Origin: Dicyema japonicum
Lineage: Eukaryota > Dicyemida > Rhombozoa > Dicyemidae
Reading direction: 5' to 3'
Length of the DNA: 64,000 nt
Assembly (NCBI GenBank): GCA_011109175.1
Contig: RDEW01000027.1
Coordinates: forward strand, 472,811 to 536,810
How positions within the stretch are numbered: position 1 is the stretch's first letter; each line of letters starts with the position of its first letter. Made by a program: the position numbers and the translations under genes. Under the pieces are notes generated by a model, which was not told where the DNA came from, searched no databases, and saw nothing but the letters and a program-made list of their open reading frames with translations. This document shows, piece by piece, positions 20,470-31,034 of this stretch.

Positions 20470-21770
20470 AGAGATCATACATCAAATCGATCTTGAAGCC
20501 AGGAAAATCCGAAAATGACCCCTCTTCCTACAGACCAATCTCGATCCTATGTTCACTTTCCCGAACACTCGAAAGATTAGTTCTTGAAAATATCAAAGAC
20601 AACATCCCGCTCTCTCCTTTCCAACATGGATTCCGGGCTAAACACTTTACAGCAACATACCTAACGTCCCTGTGCCAGTTTATTGCGGATGGATTCAATT
20701 CCACTAAATCACACCAACGAACAGTCTTGGTCTCTATTGATATAACAAAGGCTTTCGACACAGTCTCAAGAAAACTCCTTACTGAGAAAATTTACGGTAC
20801 ATGCATCCACCCAAACATAAAACTATGGATTGCCAACTTCTTAAGTGGGGGACGTGGACAAGTGATTTGTAATAACATATAGTCAAAATCCCGTCTCATA
20901 CCAAATGGAGTCCTTCAAGGATCGCCAGCCCTTTTCAATCTCTACAAAAACGACATGCCACAAACCTGTAATGAAAACTGCCTAATCCTCTCCTATGCCG
21001 ACGATATCATTCTTGCCTCCAAAGACAGAACCATTCAATCAGCGACTCAGTTGGCTCAACAAATGCTCGACAACTTGGAACTATGGCTCTTGAAGCGGAG
21101 ACTCGACGCATCAGCAACAAAGTCTTCTGTCACACTGTTTAAAACTTACAAAAAACAGCTCTTTATCGAACCAAAAATTTTTATGAAGAACGAGGCTATC
21201 CCTTTTAACAAAACACCGAAGATTCTGGGAATCACCTTTGATCAGGGACTCACCTTTATCCAACATGTTGAGAACATAGTAACTCCTGCTCTGAAGAAAA
21301 TGAGAATTTTAAAAGTGCTCTCAATAACACATAGAGACCAAACCGGTGGCTTTGCAACGATTTATTCTCAATTTATCCGACTTACGATGACGTATGCAAG
21401 TCCTTTGTGGGGAATGAAGATTCCACGATCCTCTTCATTGATACTATCGGCAATCCAGGAGACCGTAATAAGAATAATTGGATCAGAACACAAAATCCAG
21501 CCTATTAAAAATCTCTTAATCGAATTACAACGGAAACTTTAAAAAAAGGCTATTCTACCGAGCTGCCCTCTATTCCATGCACTATCGAATTATTTACAAT
21601 CATACAGAAATTTTGAGCCGATGCAATGTCCAATGAGAAGAGCTGTTCAGGATTCTCGACCCTGACAGACTCGTCCTCTTCCTTGTCGGTCTGGGATCAC
21701 TTAGTTGAGAACCTTTTATTTCTTTTCTTTGACCCAGTGATCCTGGAGGTAATAATAATGGTTTCAAGCT
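20470..21770 (+). pseudogene. LINE family B (Jockey-like) RT, longest copy
   Basis: Domains in order: KPGKSENDPSSYRPISIL (RT finger), LSPFQHGFRAKHFT, VSIDITKAFDTVSRKLL (first catalytic Asp), PNIKLWIANFLSGG, a TAG at about 20881, RLIPNGVLQGSPALFNLY, ILSYADDIILASK (YADD), then TPKILGITFDQGLTFIQHV and YASPLWGMKIPRSSS (thumb and C-terminal domain). The sequence drops a few codons in the QGSP block (QGSPxxxxLFN is shortened), and the stop plus a frame change split it. The end has a GGGATCACTTAGTT-type 3' signature at about 21.69 kb. 5' endonuclease is absent (5'-truncated). It is the least decayed copy of this family here. Confidence 0.85.
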
Positions 21771-21829
21771 TAAAGTTTAACATTGATGGGTCGCGTCAGA
21801 TAATCGAATATCTATAAAATTGATATCTT

Positions 21830-22600
21830 GATGCGTCGCTTTCAAGAAAGAGTATATTCTTTCATGAGCACCGTGGGTTCAAGGCCAGGTTGAGAGGTAC
21901 ACTTTACATAATAGTGTATAGGTTAAATCAATCTCTTAAAAATGGTTATCATCCTTTTCTTCTACTGAAGGAATTCTGGGAAAATATCAATGCAGTCTGG
22001 GAGATATTGTATTCAGTTACAAAATTACCAATCACGATACCACCAAAAACATGCTCCATTCAAGATTTTTAATGGAGTGGATTATCCTCCACAAATATCA
22101 ATGTACGTTTAAGTAGATTACTACAGTATGAAGAAAATAAAGACTTATCTTTGACACGTGATTCTGCTCGAAGGCATACTTGGTAGTTGCAGAAAAAATG
22201 CGAAAGAAAAGAAGATGGAAAAATGATGAAGAATCGTTGAATGTAGGAGAGAGTCGTTCTATGAATGGACTGTGATTACAATCAAACAACGAAAAAAAGT
22301 CCATTATGTGAGCACTTGGACACAACAGTTTATCTAGTAGTGGATATATGGTCCACATAGATGGTGGCAACTTGGAAATAATGATAGTCCACCAAAGACG
22401 AGTTATAATATTATTTTAAATGACTTTCCTATTCAAAAAATATTTTTAAATCTTTTTGGCTTAATGTGGAGATTAGATCTAGTTGTTGATTAGGAATGAG
22501 ATTAGGTATTGATTATGGTGATGTTGAATATTACTTAGGGATGACATCACACTTAGTTATTTTTACGATTGAATTTGTCAAAGTTATGGTTAAAATTATA
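21830..22600. other. No gene recognised
   Basis: Short open frames on both strands without motifs. Around 22.1-22.4 kb there are Ser/Lys-rich frames that I do not recognise. Confidence 0.3.
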
Positions 22601-22722
22601 ATTATACATGGTTAAAGTTTTTAATTTAAGGATAAAAATTACGGTTTAAAGTTAGGGTTTATATTTAGGGTTAGGGTTTAGGGATTATTGTTAAGGAAAG
22701 GGTTAGCGATTAGGGTTATGTC
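22600..22722 (+). repeat. Degenerate telomere-like TTAGGG tract
   Basis: A run of variants GGTTAAAG, TTAGGGTTTA, TTAGGGTTAGGGTTTAGGG, AAGGGTTAGCG, ATTAGGGTTATG. It is a decayed array of the metazoan telomere unit TTAGGG, strongest at 22657-22684, lying just upstream of the RLE element. Confidence 0.5.
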
Positions 22723-23192
22723 TGAGTAGGAGTTTTAATGCTATGGAACTTATATTAGTTAGTAAAGGAAAGGGCTATGAGAAGAATAATTTTTTAATAT
22801 TGAAAGTTGTTTTTCGCTTAGTTTTTTTGTTTAATAAATTTTCTACATAAATTGTTTTTAGGTTGTTATGATTTCATATTTTGCATGAATAATTAAGGCC
22901 AGACTTTGGATTTGATAAAAATGGAATATTTAATTAACGTATACACGTTTATTAAGTGGTGTGGTGTGATCAACAAAAATCTCATGGAAAATAAAAACGA
23001 AAAGAAGACAAAGTACGAGGAACAAATCCAGTACGGACAAATCAGGTATGTTTTTTATGTGGACAATCGAACATCAGGAAATATGGGATTAACTGCACAC
23101 AATGTGAATCATTCGCCCATCTGGGCTGCATAAAAATGAGTAAAGCTTGCGCCGAGACTCTGTCGAGTTGACTGTGCCCCTCTTGTATTGGA

Positions 23193-24482
23193 ATGGAGGC
23201 CCCCAGGCGGGAAAAAATAACTCAGTCAAACTTTACACTGCCACAAACATACCATACTCTCTTGAAGATCTCGAACCTCCGGAAAGCCATAAAGATCCCA
23301 GTAAAAATCCCTAAAGGAGTACGAATTGCCGCAGCAACGTGTCTTTCAGATGCCATTGATCACGCACTATCCTCTGACAGTTGGGAATCCTGGCTAAAAC
23401 TTATATGCTTTGCACCTGTCGCACTCGGAATACCTACAAAGGAATCTGAGGACAATAATAAAGAAACAAACTCCCGACTCAACTTATCCGGGAAACTGAA
23501 ACGAAACATAATGAATTTTAGCTGTCATAACATACACGCAATACTTGAACATCCACTTAATGTCAATGAGGTCGAAACCAGAGGAGCATTCATCAAAGAT
23601 GCCCCCAACAAACTAAAGGAGAGAGTAAACCGGAAACTTCTGGAAGGCGACGTGCGGGCAGCCTTACGAGTTATCACATCCGATGACACAGTATTGTCTT
23701 GTACCCCCGAGGTCCTAAATACCTTAATACTAAAGCATCCAGATGCACCGACTGACTATGAAAAGTTTTTGAATCCTGAAGGAACCCAGGAGATAATCAT
23801 TACTGAATCCGAAGTGCGCCACGGAATAACTTCCTTCGCGGCTAGCAGCGGTGGAGGCTTGGAAGGGTTACGTCCTGGCCATATTAAGGACCTTACGTCC
23901 ACTTACACCTCGGAAGCTGGACGCTGTCTTGTCAAATCAATTACGGACCTAATCAGAAAAATGGTTAACGGCGACATCCCAAAATATGCCAGAGAATTGC
24001 TCTTCTCTGCAAGGCTACTTGCTTTCAAAAAACCCAACGGAGGAATCCGCCCCATTGCGGTCGGGAACTATTTTAGAAGACTTGCAGCAAAAGTAGCATC
24101 GACCATGGTGAGCCGACAACTCGGAGAGGAGTTCTTTCCTAAACAAATGGGTGTTAGTATCCAGAACGGATGTGAGGTTGCGGTTCATGCAGCAAGGCGT
24201 TTCTTCACACAGAAAAATATTTCAAATGAATGCATTGGAATCAAGTTGGACATAACGAATGCCTTTAATTCTCTCAGAAGAGACGAAATTATGAAAACGT
24301 GTTGGAAGAGGGCTCCAAAGCTTTTCCCTCTTGTCAATCTATCCTATGGGGAAGATACGTCTTTGGTTTTTGAAAATGAAATTATTAAATCAAAAACGGG
24401 TGTACAACAAGGAGATCCGCTCGGACCTCTATTATTTGCCTTGACCATTGATGAGGTTGTGAGTCAATTGATGCTCAGCTAA
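23193..24482 (+). CDS. RLE-element ORF, RT fingers/palm part (429 aa)
   Basis: Longest open frame of the element. The frame is open upstream to the TGA at 23169, so the ATG at 23193 is probably internal to the original ORF. It holds RT blocks up to QQGDPLGPLLFALTIDEVV and stops at TAA 24480-24482 because of a 1-nt loss just before the YLDD block, which continues in the next frame. Product alone would lack the YxDD box and be inactive. Confidence 0.8.
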   Translation: MEAPRREKITQSNFTLPQTYHTLLKISNLRKAIKIPVKIPKGVRIAAATCLSDAIDHALSSDSWESWLKLICFAPVALGIPTKESEDNNKETNSRLNLSGKLKRNIMNFSCHNIHAILEHPLNVNEVETRGAFIKDAPNKLKERVNRKLLEGDVRAALRVITSDDTVLSCTPEVLNTLILKHPDAPTDYEKFLNPEGTQEIIITESEVRHGITSFAASSGGGLEGLRPGHIKDLTSTYTSEAGRCLVKSITDLIRKMVNGDIPKYARELLFSARLLAFKKPNGGIRPIAVGNYFRRLAAKVASTMVSRQLGEEFFPKQMGVSIQNGCEVAVHAARRFFTQKNISNECIGIKLDITNAFNSLRRDEIMKTCWKRAPKLFPLVNLSYGEDTSLVFENEIIKSKTGVQQGDPLGPLLFALTIDEVVSQLMLS

Positions 24483-24484
24483 AT

Positions 24485-25552
24485 CTCTGGTACCTCGATG
24501 ATGCCACAATTGGAGGATCGTTCAAAGAAACATACAATTCATTACGTAAAGCGTTACCCGCTTTAAAACATTTGGGCTTGGACATCAATGTTAACAAATC
24601 AGAGCTAATAAATGTCTCATATCCATACACCGACTTCCTCTCTATCAAGGAGTCTTTTAACGAACTGCTTCCTGGGATCCCGACTGTGCCAGTTGATAAA
24701 TTATATTTCCTCGGATGCCCACTCAGCGAAGAAGAACTCAAGAACCATCTACTTTCCAAAAATGAAGAATTAACACGCCTTGCGAAAAGATTGTCATGTC
24801 TCGACTCTCACACATCTTTCTTCCTGATGAGAAACAACATCGGACTACCCAAGCTTTTATATCTACTCCGATGTTCACCCTGCTACGAACAATATGACAT
24901 TCTACTTTCAATAGACAAGTCTCTCAAGCAAACTGTTGAGTCACTAATTAACGTCCGCTTCGACGAACTTGGTTGGAAACAATGTAAGCTTCCCTCTGGA
25001 TTTGGGGGTGTCGGAATGAGATCGGCGCTGGAGGTTGCGTACCCGGCATATCTATCGTCTCTCTCAAGCTGCAGCCATTTGACACGGCAAGTCCTTCATA
25101 ACACTATTGGACTTCGCTGGAATGAGTCATTTGACGAAGCTTGTCGGAAATGGAACGGGTCCGGACTCAAAATCCCCGAAGACACAACAAAGCAAAGTAA
25201 TTGGGATGACATTGTCTGCTCCAAAATTTTGGAAGACCTTAAAAAAGAAGCAAATCAACATCGTCTGGCTTGTTTGGTGTCAGCTTCAAGTAGAGGGAGT
25301 GGAGCATGGCTTGGTGCAATACCTTGCCCAAACCTCGGGACCTTTTTGGACGACGATTCTTTGAGGATTGGAATCGGACAAAGGCTGGGACTAGACGTTT
25401 GCCAGGAGCACCGATGCCGATGCGGGAAAACAGTCGATGCGAAAGGATTGCACCCGCTGTCCTGCAGAAGAAGCGCCGGAAGGGGACCACGTCATGCTGC
25501 TCTGAATGATGTGATCGTCAGAGCTCTGAAGGCTTCAGGCTTCCCAGCTTGA
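24485..25552 (+). CDS. RLE-element ORF, YLDD, thumb and zinc-knuckle part
   Basis: Open from LWYLDDATIGG through the thumb (RLSCLDSHTSFFLMRNNIG; LPSGFGGVGMRSALEVAYP), the conserved SGAWLGAIPCPNLGTFLDDD motif, the zinc knuckle CRCGKTVDAKGLHPLSC and RHAALNDVIVRALKASG. It ends at a TGA; a shift then leads into LEPVGLDRGDGKRPDG of the endonuclease (25.55-25.96 kb). Confidence 0.8.
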   Translation, partial: LWYLDDATIGGSFKETYNSLRKALPALKHLGLDINVNKSELINVSYPYTDFLSIKESFNELLPGIPTVPVDKLYFLGCPLSEEELKNHLLSKNEELTRLAKRLSCLDSHTSFFLMRNNIGLPKLLYLLRCSPCYEQYDILLSIDKSLKQTVESLINVRFDELGWKQCKLPSGFGGVGMRSALEVAYPAYLSSLSSCSHLTRQVLHNTIGLRWNESFDEACRKWNGSGLKIPEDTTKQSNWDDIVCSKILEDLKKEANQHRLACLVSASSRGSGAWLGAIPCPNLGTFLDDDSLRIGIGQRLGLDVCQEHRCRCGKTVDAKGLHPLSCRRSAGRGPRHAALNDVIVRALKASGFPA

Positions 25553-26154
25553 ACCAGTGGGTCTTGATCGAGGAGATGGGAAGAGACCTGACGGGATGAC
25601 CCTTTTCCCCTTCACGTCTGGAAGATCTTTGGTCTGGGACGCAACTTGCATAGACACGTTCTCAAGCACGAACATTTTTAAATCGTTCATACACCTGGAA
25701 CAGCTGCTTCGACTGCGGAGAACCTAAAAATCAAGAAATATTCTTGCCTCGTGGATCGCTACCGATTTACTCCTGTTGCGACCGAATCATCGGGAGCCGT
25801 TGGTCCAATGACGGCTGAATTCTTGCAAGAACTAGGAGGATTGCTCGCCAGAAAGAAAAGGGTTCAACGAGAAGGGTTATGGCTAAGACAAAAGATAGGA
25901 ATAGCCATACTCCGAGGGAACTCGTTCGCAATCCACGCAGCAGGCTTCCTCAACTGACATTTGTTTAATTGTTAAAAAAAAATTTTGTTTTAAAAAAAAT
26001 TGAATAAAATAATTAGAGTCAGGAAAAATGTTAAAAAAATTAAAAAATCGATTGAGTTGCACGTGCGGAAGGTGACATATTTTATTAAAAAAGATGATGT
26101 CATTTTTGAAATTGTGCAATTGGTTCAACTTTTCTGATTGTTTGTCAGTTCCTC

Positions 26155-26355
26155 CTCTTTCCCTTCCTAATAGAGTAGCGTTACGTGATCCACCTGTCTC
26201 AGGTCCAACTCTCCACTCAATTGAAGGGACTTCCACAACTGCAAGTAATGTACATTTTTTGTCTTTATGGTGGTTCCGGACGGACTCTGTTTCTGTAGCA
26301 GGAAACTGGATACACTTGACCATTTGTTTACTTTAAAAACTGGATACACTTGATC
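26155..26355 (+). repeat. SINE family A copy
   Basis: Plus-oriented: ACGTGATCCACCTGTCTCAGG, ACTTCCACAACTGCAAG, GGTTCCGGACGGACTCTG and GGAAACTGGATACACTTGA line up with the 9.2-kb copy read on its minus strand. The last element is partly duplicated (AACTGGATACACTTGA occurs twice, at 26.30 and 26.34 kb). Confidence 0.65.
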
Positions 26356-26399
26356 TTTTCCCTCCAATGCTTGACCACGCCGCAATCAAAAATAATGGC

Positions 26400-26700
26400 T
26401 CCGACTTCATCTGTCTGTGTGGCCAAGAAACAAGTCGTTTCTTCCATTCAAGGCTTCAAATACACGAAATTTGGGGAAAAACCCCACTCCTCTTCAAACC
26501 CTAATGAAAGATGATCGTCGTTTATTCAGGAAAGCCGTGGGTACTCTGGAGGAACACAGGAAAAACCTCTCGATCCTGTTGAGGCGTACCGGGATCACTT
26601 AATTAGTTGGATTACTCCTTCTTTCTTGGTGTTCCCTTTTCGGGGTTATTAAATAAATAAATTCATTCTCAGTGTATCCGGGGTTAATAAATTAAATTAA
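26400..26700 (+). pseudogene. LINE family B 3' end
   Basis: The frame ends GTLEEHRKNLSILLRRTGIT*, followed by the 3' UTR GGATTACTCCTTCTTTCTTGG, TTCGGGGTTATTAAATAAATAAA and CCGGGGTTAATAAATTAA. It defines the tail that SINE A shares. Confidence 0.65.
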
Positions 26701-26704
26701 TCGA

Positions 26705-27300
26705 GGAAAAATTTGAGCATTTTTCTATTATAACAGCATCATTCGTACAAGTAATATTCTGGAATCGTGGCAATTAATACTCATGTGATAGAACATAAAA
26801 AGTACATGACAATGGTACACTTGTAAGATGGTAAAATTGAAATTACTCGACAGAAGAGATTAAGAATAATTTGTCGACCATGATAGATTCATCATTGACC
26901 AATTTTTAAAAAAAATACACTGATTCAAATGATAAATTATTTCTTCGATTTTACGTTTATACTGCAGTGTTCGGATTATCCCTCACCGGTTTTGTCTTTC
27001 ATTAAAAGCGATGGATCACCCAGGATAGTTGTTTGTTCATTCCAACACGACAAAAAAGAAGTACAATGGAAATATGTCAATGTTGAGTGTCAATGAGATA
27101 TGTTGTTGTTTGAAACTGAACCAGTTATTAAAGTGATAATTCTTGTAAAAATCTTCATAAAAAAGAGTCTTCTAACAGAATCTATGAAAATGCTCAAATA
27201 TGTCGGAGCACCAATAATTCTACATATTCTGGTGAAAAACTCGGTATAACTTGACGGATGACTGGAGAACTCACGATGATGATACAAACTAAAACACCGT
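26705..27300. other. AT-rich stretch without recognised gene
   Basis: A 112-codon minus-strand frame (27428-27090) contains a hydrophobic segment but overlaps the direct repeat and the LINE insertion, so it is probably fortuitous. No recognised gene. Confidence 0.3.
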
Positions 27301-27318
27301 GGAACGTCAAAATAAAAA

Positions 27319-27793
27319 AAAGCTGACACAAAGTTTGATCTGTCAAAATGAACCGGAAATATTATTATTATTATTCGCCATGGAAAACTACCTAATGCAT
27401 ACGGGAGCCGGTTTCCGTGGAAGACCAAGAGTCACACTCCCAACTATTTTGAATGGAGACCTGTCGGCTGTGGGACTGAAGCTCACTTCGCAGACGACCT
27501 AGATACCTTAAGGAACTGCACGAAGTAGAGGTCCTGGAAGAGGCTGATAGAGAGGATGGCTAGAAATACGGCACAAGGGAGGCTTGATTAATTTTATGAC
27601 TTCTCGGGAGTGCTTTAAATAATAAAAATAATAATAATACACACAACGAATGACTTATTTGTTAGCTTATGCTGTTTTCTTTTATTTTAAAGATTATTTT
27701 CCTAACTTTTTGATAAAAAAAAATTATAATATTTTAAATCCTCTCACATAAAGCTGACACAAAGTTTGATCTGTCAAAATGAACCGGAAATAT
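27319..27793 (+). mobile_element. LINE family C 3' fragment bounded by a 44-bp perfect direct repeat
   Basis: The 44 bases at 27319-27362 (starting AAAGCTGACACAAAG) recur exactly at 27750-27793. Between them lie a (TTA)n run, GFRGRPRVTLPTILNGDL (LINE C C-terminus), DDLDTLRN, TAQGRLD* and the 3' UTR TTCTCGGGAGTGC with (TAA)n at 27.60-27.64 kb, then about 105 bp of AT-rich DNA. The repeats look like a target-site duplication, or else a short duplication that captured flanking DNA. Confidence 0.65.
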
Positions 27794-28084
27794 GTACCAC
27801 CGAAAAAGTAAATTTCAAATAAAATGATTTCAAATAATCCAAGAGTATTGAAAATAGTTTACAGTATATTTTGACTTGAAAACACAAGAAAATGTTTGCG
27901 AAAACAGAACTAATTGAAAAAAGAATATATATGAAAACAACTTGTACAGGCAAATTGATCAAATAGTGCAGAAAAATCATGTTTTATGTTACCAAACCAT
28001 ACATCAAACATTTTGATAACAGCCTTCAACACTATTTGACAAATTAACAATCCAACATATAAATTTAATACAAAAATCAGGAAA

Positions 28085-28200
28085 ACACAATAAAAATGAG
28101 GTTAAACAATAAAAAATGAGGTTAAACAATAAAAATGAGGTTAAACAAAAAAAATGAGGTTAAACAAAAAAAATGAGGTTAAACAAAAAAAATGAGGCCA
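28085..28200 (+). repeat. AT-rich minisatellite
   Basis: About six tandem copies of a 20-22-bp unit, AATGAGGTTAAACAA plus a variable A run or ATAAA. The copies differ mainly in the A run. Confidence 0.85.
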
Positions 28201-28436
28201 ACAACAACAATGTGCAACAAAACGCGCAAATGACGTGTCAATGTATAAAAGAGGTTAGCCATATTGTAAAACAGTTTTTTAAAATAAATGAATATTAAAT
28301 TAATTAATAAATAATTTACTAAGAACAGGGAATTTAGTGGTTAGGATGAATTAGTCTTTATAAATTAGTCATGAATTAGTCATTGATCTAAGAAAATAAT
28401 GGAAAGTTTGTAGTTTATACTCAAATCGTCATGTCG

Positions 28437-28870
28437 TTTCAGTGGACCTGCAAACTGGCAACGACGTCTCTCACCCGTTGAGTACTCAGGTAAAACCATT
28501 TCCATATTCTGGCAGCCAATAAAGAGATGCTATATTTACATGTCCTCATTGTAAGTCGGTTGATCATTTAGTATCACGACTCTGTGTAGAGGCATAACGA
28601 GGTAGTGAAGAGTCTTCATCTCCTATTATCTAGTAAATATGATATTCGCCATATCAGAAAGTTGGGGACTCATACAATTTGTGGTTGAGAACACTATGGT
28701 CCAAATAAAGGTGACAGTGTTGTCCGAACCTTGGAATTAGTTAAGCACAATACACCAGACATTGTGATACATGATAAGTAGTCTAGTCAAGTTCTTATAG
28801 ATGTATGAATCACGTCTCATGACAGTTTGCAGGCTGTGGAGGAGGAGAAAAGAAAGTAATGACTTGCTTA
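28437..28870 (+). pseudogene. Dong/R4-like element C-terminal fragment, copy 1
   Basis: CPHCKSVDHLV (zinc-binding CxxC...H), then KHNTPDIVIHDK (PD of the restriction-like endonuclease), and the remains of VGITSQDSLQAVE, in broken frames. It aligns base by base with 30.33-30.68 kb but is more decayed. Confidence 0.6.
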
Positions 28871-29129
28871 CAAACGAGACGGTTACAGGGTCAAGGTCAT
28901 CGAACATAAGTAGTGTGGCGAGAGGGTTAAAGGAAAAGCGCCACCTATAGTAAAAGGTTATTTAGTAAACTGCGTGTTCCCAAATAGGCTCAAAGAGTTG
29001 AGGAGGGCAAAGGTAGAGTTATAGGGGGCAATAATGTTGTATAAGAGGAAACTCTATACACATAAAAGTCGGTGTAAGTGAAAAGAAAAAATAATCTGTG
29101 TGAGTTTAATTGCAGATTGTTTTACCGTC

Positions 29130-30980
29130 ACCTACACGAAAATGGCCATAGTGCATGCTCCCAGCAGACGCGGAAATGCTTTCCACATGGGGTAGTATGT
29201 GGAAGACTAAACCACGCAGAGAAATGCGTGGAAGATCCCGTTCAGCGCCGCTCCTTTTTTGGCGGAATTTTGCGGAATTTTCGATTTCCGCAAAAAATGT
29301 GAGGCGGTAGTGAGACATCTCCTTGATTGGAAAACGACCGGGGTAGATAAAGTTTAAATTTTTTTATCAATAGATGCACTTCATTGCACGAGTCTATGTG
29401 TCGTGTATTACATAAAAGCATCACTAACCTGGAAACGATTTCTGATTGGGCCTGCTCCGGGACAACTTATTTGATCCCAAACCTTGACAACCATCAGTCT
29501 GCTGCATGTTATCGGCGATAACCTGCATGCCAACCTTGTATAAGCTGATGACCTAATTGGTGGCTAATGAGGTAAGGAGCTTCGTGGAATTCTCTCCAGT
29601 TGGTAAGTCTAAAAAAAAATGGAATTCTCTCCAGTTGGTAAGTCTCTTATTATGCCTAAGACAAAGTAACAGATTACTGAAGGCATTCATAGAAGAACAG
29701 CTTTATCATGTAAGATGTTCCTAAATGCAAGGATTTGTTCCTAGAATTGAATGAGCATGCTGCCTCGCTGCTAAACTACTACATAGGTGTTGTGGAGTTT
29801 GAGCCCAAAAAGTATGATGAGATGGATGTTATGATTCGTGGAGTACTCAGAGAAAACCATGTCCAAGTGTTGGCAGCCAATAAGGAGAGACTAAATTTAC
29901 TTTGTGATAAATTCGGCCATGGACTGTGTGGAGTAGTCCTACTAAGTGAGCGTATCTTAATGCGAATGCACGACACCTGATAGCTGGGTCAAGTGTGTCT
30001 GTTAGGAAGCACGCCATAATAACGACCGAGAAAACACGGGCAACTCACTTAGGCACTATCAGACTTATTGTCTGCTAAGTATGGTGTTGATGATGGTGGG
30101 CTAGTAAATGTAAAGGCGTTGATCGAATTACAATATAATAATTTGATGGAAAAGATCAACTTAAAAAGCCTTCATAAGGTCATTTTCAGAGCATTGGACA
30201 ACCCACATGTCGACCTTAAGTCGACAATATGGCTAAAATACGGTGACAACTCACCTCGATCAGAGGCGCTGCACACGTATATGCAAGACCGCAATATTTT
30301 TGGGGTCAATCTACAAATACATGTTTCCATTGTAAGTCAAGGAAAATGTCGGTTGATCATTTAGCCACTCGGTGCGGATCCATGCTCTGTCACTACTATC
30401 TGTGGAGGCATAACGAGGTGGTAAGGAGTCTTCATTTTCTAATATGCAATATGTATGGTATTCGCCACACCAGAAAGTTGCGGACTCAAGGTGAAATCTG
30501 TAGTAGAGAACACCAGGGTCCAGATCAAGGTAGACAGTGTTATCCGAACTTCGGTGCTAGTCAAGCACAATAAGCCGGACAATGGTACACAATAAAGAGT
30601 CTGCCAAGTCCTTATCATAGAAGTTGGCATTACGTCTCAAGACCGTTCCAGGCTGTGGAAGTTGAGAAAATAGGGTAGATGGTTTCAAGATCCTTGTTAT
30701 TCCAATAGTAATGACGTGGTAAGGAATTGCAAAAAAGTAGAACAAAGGTTATCTAAAACAGTTAGGGGTAGATAGGAAGCTCCAGGCCTATCTACAATCA
30801 ACTTTATTAAAGCGGACCCTAAGACCTTTATTAAACTTACACTGGAGTATAGGAGGCAGAGCCCGGAGATGCCGTATGGGCAGAGGGTTCAATTGGACAA
30901 GGCGCTTTCGGAGTTGTTTCAGCAACCAGAATCGAACCTGCCTGAGGAGGCTGGCAACAGGCAGGCCAGAAGGTTGTTGA
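29130..30980 (+). pseudogene. Dong/R4-like non-LTR retrotransposon, copy 2
   Basis: Parts in order: an RT finger remnant (GTTYLIPNLDN at about 29.46 kb; ACQPC-type block), a thumb region (KKYDEMDVMIRGVLRENHV; CDKFGHGLCGVVLLSERIL, 29.8-29.97 kb), the segment TIWLKYGDNSPRSEALHTYMQ, the zinc motif CFHCKSRKMSVDHLATRCG, HNEVVRSLHFLICNMYGI, and RLE motifs VKHNKPDN and IIEVGITSQDRS (30.57-30.65 kb). HKPDI...EVGITSQD is typical of the Dong/R4 lineage endonuclease. RT palm is deleted and frames shift. A GCTGGTTAAATATA tail lies at 30.99-31.01 kb. Confidence 0.7.
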
Positions 30981-31034
30981 TTATTAAAAATTAACTATTT
31001 TATTGCTGGTTAAATATATTTATAATTTTTGTTG

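Larger units (their letters stand above)
23040..25975 (+). mobile_element. RLE-type non-LTR retrotransposon with N-terminal PHD finger (best copy)
   Basis: One element read across three breaks. 23049-23186: PHD-like zinc finger (CFLCG, CTQC, H, C, then CPSC) with an in-frame TGA at 23169. 23193-24482: linker and RT (RVITSDDTVL; GGLEGLRPGHIKDL; LLAFKKPNGGIRPIAVG; GIKLDITNAFNSLRRDE; VQQGDPLGPLLFAL). A 1-nt deletion at about 24470 is followed by LWYLDDATIGG (catalytic YLDD) and 24485-25552 thumb, CRCGKTVDAKGLHPLSC zinc knuckle and GPRHAALNDVIVRAL. After another shift, the restriction-like endonuclease (RPDGMTLFPF; VWDATCIDTF; VATESSGAVG; AILRGNSFAIHAAG) ends at 25957. Order PHD-RT-CCHC-RLE is known from site-preferring LINEs common in invertebrates. 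Nicks DNA and reverse-transcribes its RNA into the target. Few lesions, so recently active. Confidence 0.85.

Noticed and set aside
22906-23133. Separate small gene upstream of the RLE element
   Set aside because: Its second half overlaps the PHD-finger coding sequence in another frame. It is either element 5' leader or chance.
26094-26336. 80-codon plus-strand frame
   Set aside because: It lies across SINE A, whose copies at other places have no conserved reading frame.
28085-28200. CRISPR-like array
   Set aside because: The units follow each other with no unique spacers; it is a minisatellite in a eukaryotic genome.
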